Below, in pieces: positions 60,485 to 64,000 of a stretch of 64,000 nucleotides of DNA. The stretch lies in contig CM042014.1 in NCBI GenBank assembly GCA_023525715.1, forward strand, positions 20,005,063-20,069,062, given 5' to 3'. The translations under genes and the position numbers were made by a program. This DNA is from Cichorium intybus. Taxonomy: Eukaryota > Streptophyta > Magnoliopsida > Asterales > Asteraceae. The notes beneath the pieces were generated by a model. That model searched no databases and was not told the DNA's origin. It saw nothing but the letters and a program-made list of their open reading frames with translations. Every line of letters starts with the position of its first letter. Within the stretch, counting starts at the first letter, position 1.

Positions 60485-61086
60485 AAGCACTGAGTTTGAA
60501 TCTTCAAAAGAAGCTTAACCGTTATGCTCCTATCTCACTTACTGCAGAGGTTGTATGCTCACTTTAGCTCCTTTTTTATTACAATATGAATTATGTTTTT
60601 TAATATAAATCTCTATTCTTTGCCAACAGTTGACTGGTTTGACCGAGGATGACAAGGAAGCCCTAATTTTACTCATACATGCTGCAAGATTGATGGATGA
60701 TATTTTCCATCAGCAAGTTTGGTTCGGCAATCCATCTTTTAGAGAATGGTTAAAGGGGCGTGCTCATTTGTCTCATTTTGATAAATTAAAATGGAGTTAT
60801 TATTCAATAAACAGAAGTCCATGGTAAGACCCTGTTCTGCAAGTGAAGCATTTTTGGTTTTTTATAATACAAATGTCATTGTTTGTGTAAATTAAGGTTA
60901 TTTTGGTTTGGCAGGTCCTGCCTTGATGAAAATGAAGCATTTTTTACGACTGCAGACTCTGCCATTGGATTACTTCCGGAATCAACAAAGCCGATTCCAG
61001 GGTGGAATGGAATTGAATACAAGGCTGCCTTTCCCATGCAGAAACCCGCTGGTGCCAGTTTCTACCCGCCAGACATGGATAAAATG
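60485..61086 (+). pseudogene. NUDT3 / dipeptidyl-peptidase-III-like gene fragment
   Basis: Three exons with proper splice sites: 60485-60549 (LNLQKKLNRYAPISLTAE), 60630-60823 (LTGLTEDDKEALILLIHAAR ... SYYSINRSP) and 60915-61086 (SCLDENEAFFTTADSAIGLL ... FYPPDMDKM). They match the N-terminal part of the peptidase-M49-like domain of plant nudix hydrolase 3. Joints are in frame and no stop occurs, so the piece is rather young. The preceding Nudix domain and all later exons, including the zinc-binding HEXXXH region, are absent. It ends at a donor 85 bp before the Helitron terminus. Confidence 0.75.
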
Positions 61087-61146
61087 GTAAAGTTTGTTCA
61101 TGTTTATAAGTGGCAAAGTTGTAAATTATTGCAAGTTGTCCGAACT

Positions 61147-61171
61147 CGTGCGGAGCACGGGGTCCCACTAG
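61147..61171 (+). mobile_element. Helitron 3' terminus (hairpin plus CTAG, inserted before T)
   Basis: CGTGC-GGA-GCACG (61147-61159) forms a GC-rich hairpin, followed by 8 nt and CTAG (61168-61171), then T. This is the canonical right end of plant Helitrons, which insert between A and T without target duplication. The left (TC) end could not be placed. The same-strand gene fragments upstream (56469-61086) are what Helitron exon capture produces. Confidence 0.65.
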
Positions 61172-61959
61172 TTAAGTATTAAATTATCAGCATACCTCAA
61201 GAGCAAATTAAAAAAATTATTAAGTTTTAATAAAAGATTGATTTTGATATCGTATATTTTTTAATTTAGTCACAAAATTTTTAATTTTTCTCAATTAAGT
61301 TTTTATATTTTTAAATTTGTTTTAATATTTACCATTTGATCAGTCAAACTCGATTGTCAGCTGACGTGCTAGTTTATGATGATGTGACGCTAACATGACA
61401 TGATTACATTACTTTCTAGGTGTCAAAATTAAAAAAAAATGAGATTTAATTGTAAAAAGACATAATGTCAAAATCGAACTTTTATAAAAACTTATTGTTT
61501 TTTGTGAAAACTTTCCCTAATATGAATATATTTTTTAATTAAACTATATGCATATCAATTTAAATATATTAAATGAGTTTTGTCGCGTAACAAGCCTTAA
61601 CTTTTTTTTTCTTTTTTTGAAATATCAACTTTAACTTGATAATGTCTTAAAAAAAATACAAACCTACAATTCTATTAAGCATTATGCAATGTATATATGT
61701 ATCTTATTTATTCTTGGAGATATAAGTCTTATAATCAAGTTTTTTGTTTGCTTTGTACTTAATGACCAAACTTTGTTCTACCGAATAAAATATTACATGT
61801 TTTTCGTAAGTTTTGAGGGGTCAATGTCCTAGAAAAATTGTCTATATAAGACAATCGTTTAATACTCAATGTTTGACCAGACTATTTAATTTTCTGAAAA
61901 GTAACTAATGTATTGTTAAGACAAAAGCACTAAAACATATTGTATTACTAATAATAAGT
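61172..61959. other. AT-rich DNA between the Helitron end and the MULE relic
   Basis: No open frame or repeat boundary recognised. Long poly-A/T tracts. Confidence 0.4.
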
Positions 61960-63560
61960 AATGTCAAATTAAGGTTTCCTTCGACAATCTAAAATCTGAT
62001 GGGGATGTATCTTGTGCCTACCTTAAAATATGGCTTATGAAAACCTACAATAATGATGTACCATATATGCGAGTCTTTAGAGGAAAAGAACAAGCTTACA
62101 CAGATTTGTATGGAAGATGGGATTATTCTTTCTTGAGATTGATGATTTCAAAGAGGAAATACGAAAAAGAAACCAAGGTAGTGTGGTTGAAATTGATTTC
62201 AACACAAAGGGTGAGAACACACATTTTTTACGATTTTTTATGTCATTATCAGCTTCTTTTCAAGGGTTTCTTGATGGTTGTCGTCCTTACATTGGGCTTG
62301 ATGATTGTCATTTGAAAGGGAAGCTCAATGGTGTATTGGTTGTTGCCACAAGTGTTGATGGTAATAATGGCATGTTTCCAGTAGCATATGTTGTGCTTGA
62401 ATTGGAGAACAAAAAATCACGGACTTGGTTTCTTGAGCTGCTAAAAAAGCGATAGGTACACCAAATGGTCTTGTCATATCATCAAACATGCAAAAAGGTT
62501 TAGGGGCTGCTATCACTCAAGTTTATCCTAATGTTGAGCACCGAGAATGCATGAGACACTTATACAGCAACTTCAAGAAACATTTTCGAGGTGAATTCTA
62601 CATGTTTAAACTATGGGGTGCTGCAGAGACCTAGAATATTAGCAAGCATGACCGATTACTAAGTGAAATTGCTAGTATACGTAGAGAAGCAATTGCATAT
62701 CTAGATGAGAACCACAAGAAGATTTGGAGTAGAATCAAGTTTGGCACAATAGTCAAGTACGATTATATTACTAACAATATTTCAGAAACTTTTAACTCTT
62801 GGATTGGTGATTTGCGTTATAAACTTGTGCTTGATCTTCTTGATGGCGTAAGAGAAAAGCTTATGGAATGGTTTGATATGAAGAAGAGGATCGTAATCAA
62901 ATGGAGGGGTGCATTAGTTCCCAATGTAATGAAATATCTCAAGAGAATCTCTAAGGCAAGTTCTACAAAATATAGTTATAAGTTTTTTTAATAATTTGAA
63001 TTATAAAGAAAAATATTTACTAAAATTGTTTATTATTTTTTTCGAGTAGAACTTGGGTGAATTTCAAGTTTGTAGAAGTAGTGACAATCGAGCTGAAGTG
63101 AAGTGCAAAGAAAAACGTTAGGAGGTTCTACTTGATGAGAGAACATGCATTTGTCGAGTGTGGCAAGTTAGAGGTCTTCCGTGTGTGCATGCAGCGGATT
63201 TTATTGCTTTCATAAGGGAGACTAATTGGGATAAATATGTTGATCCGTATTTCACAATAGAGAAGTTTAAACAAGCTTACGCTTTAGAAATCGCCCTGAT
63301 GCCCGGAAAAGTCAGTGGGAGCATATAGAAACAAGTCAAAAAATATACCCACCTATTATCAAACGGCCGTCCGGAAGACCAAAAAAGAATAGAATTGTAC
63401 TAGCTGACGAGTCTAAAAAAAGACATAAGTGTCCACGTTGTGGTATGTATGGACACCATCAACGGACATGCAAGAATCGAGCTCCACTTTCTAATGCAAC
63501 ATTCGCCTCTAAAAGGTTAACTAGTTCTTGTGCAATACTTTGTATTTCAAGATGAAATAT
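61960..63560 (+). pseudogene. Mutator-like (MULE) transposase, decayed
   Basis: The order of a plant MULE transposase is preserved across several frames: an N-terminal helical part (RVFRGKEQAYTDLYGRWDYS); the DDE core beginning FLDGCRPYIGLDDCHLKG with the first catalytic D; VISSNMQKGLGAAI where the second D is normally ISD; VEHRECMRHLYSNFKKHF; ITNNISETFNSW with the E; the SWIM zinc finger CICRVWQVRGLPCVHAADF; and a C-terminal knuckle CPRCGMYGHHQRTCKN. Frameshifts occur near 62135, 62445 and 63295, and stops near 62632 and 63118. A 90-bp non-coding gap (62960-63050) could be a decayed intron. With the second D lost it is inactive. Terminal repeats were not found. Confidence 0.85.
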
Positions 63561-63896
63561 CAAAAATTATTATAGAATGCTAACGACTATTATATTTCAA
63601 GGGACGGAAAAAACACAACATTTAATGATGATGATTAAAAGCAAGAACTCGAAGTCACAAGTCCAATTTAGAACTGAAAGTCACAATTCCAGTTAAGACA
63701 TTTGTGGTTTTATTTTAGGATTTTACAGGTCTAGTTTAGAATATGAAATTTGTGGTTTTTTTCTTGAAAATGTTGATTTTTTTGTGTAATGAACCTATTT
63801 TTGATCAAATAAAAAAACATTTTTTTTATTAAATGATGAAACGCATCAATAGATATGTTAGTTAGAACCACATGTATAAATCTATCAATGTTGCGT
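63561..63896. other. AT-rich DNA after the MULE relic
   Basis: No gene seen; probably the 3' part of the MULE or its flank. Confidence 0.4.
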
Positions 63897-63989
63897 TATA
63901 CTTTCATGTTATTTGCCTTATATAAAGTATTAAAGCTATCAATTACAGCAATATACTTTCATGTTATTTGCCTTATATAAAGTATTAAA
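63897..63989. repeat. 38-bp direct repeat, period 55 bp
   Basis: tatactttcatgttatttgc and the following 18 bases occur identically at 63897-63934 and 63952-63989. Directly after them the window ends in tgtgacacc (63992-64000), which resembles the start of the large-LTR family of this window. Confidence 0.8.
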
Positions 63990-64000
63990 ACTGTGACACC

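Overview
The window is nuclear DNA of a flowering plant. Genes have short exons with GT-AG introns. The families are plant ones: NAC transcription factors, a 4-coumarate:CoA-ligase-like enzyme, a kelch-repeat protein and an SR34-type splicing factor copy. More than half of the window is transposable-element sequence. The retroelement proteins and the Harbinger and Mutator-like elements resemble those of asterids, probably Asteraceae; that placement is inference, while eudicot is well supported. Four protein-coding genes look intact: a kelch protein (17455-19626, +), a peroxisomal acyl-CoA synthetase of the 4CL-like class (19891-21908, -), a membrane-tethered NAC factor (37988-40782, -) and a NAC050/052-like factor (52293-53979, -). 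A Harbinger transposase (24269-25531, -) is also an open frame. From memory, kelch plus two tandem NAC genes matches the Arabidopsis block At5g04420-At5g04410-At5g04400, so this is probably an old conserved gene block stretched by transposons.

Layout. 1-12572: a young, complete Ty1/copia element (2318-10101, 776-bp LTRs, TSD cacgc) sits inside the gag region of an older relative whose right LTR is 11879-12572. Their leaders carry paired stem-loops with one conserved loop and different, compensating stems. 12573-16360: a stray gag fragment and a Mutator-like element with long inverted repeats. 16560-21908: the convergent kelch and 4CL-like genes. 22455-25836: a LINE relic and a complete PIF/Harbinger element with TTA target duplications. 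25837-32082: mostly featureless AT-rich DNA with weak retroelement traces. 32083-34603: the first of three solo LTRs of one large-LTR family. 37988-53979: the two NAC genes, separated by 11.5 kb holding a foldback element, a broken copia element and two further solo LTRs of that family in inverted orientation.

54677-61171: a mosaic of gene fragments, all on the + strand (chloroplast-RNP RRM exons, SR34 exons, NUDT3/dipeptidyl-peptidase-III exons). It ends in a hairpin followed by CTAG|T, the hallmark of a Helitron 3' end, so it is best explained as Helitron exon capture. A solo copia-type LTR (56703-57768) interrupts it. 61960-63560 is a decayed MULE transposase, and the window ends in a short tandem duplication.

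Coordinates of exons, LTR ends and target duplications were read by eye from the sequence. Family names rest on recognised motifs; no database search was possible.
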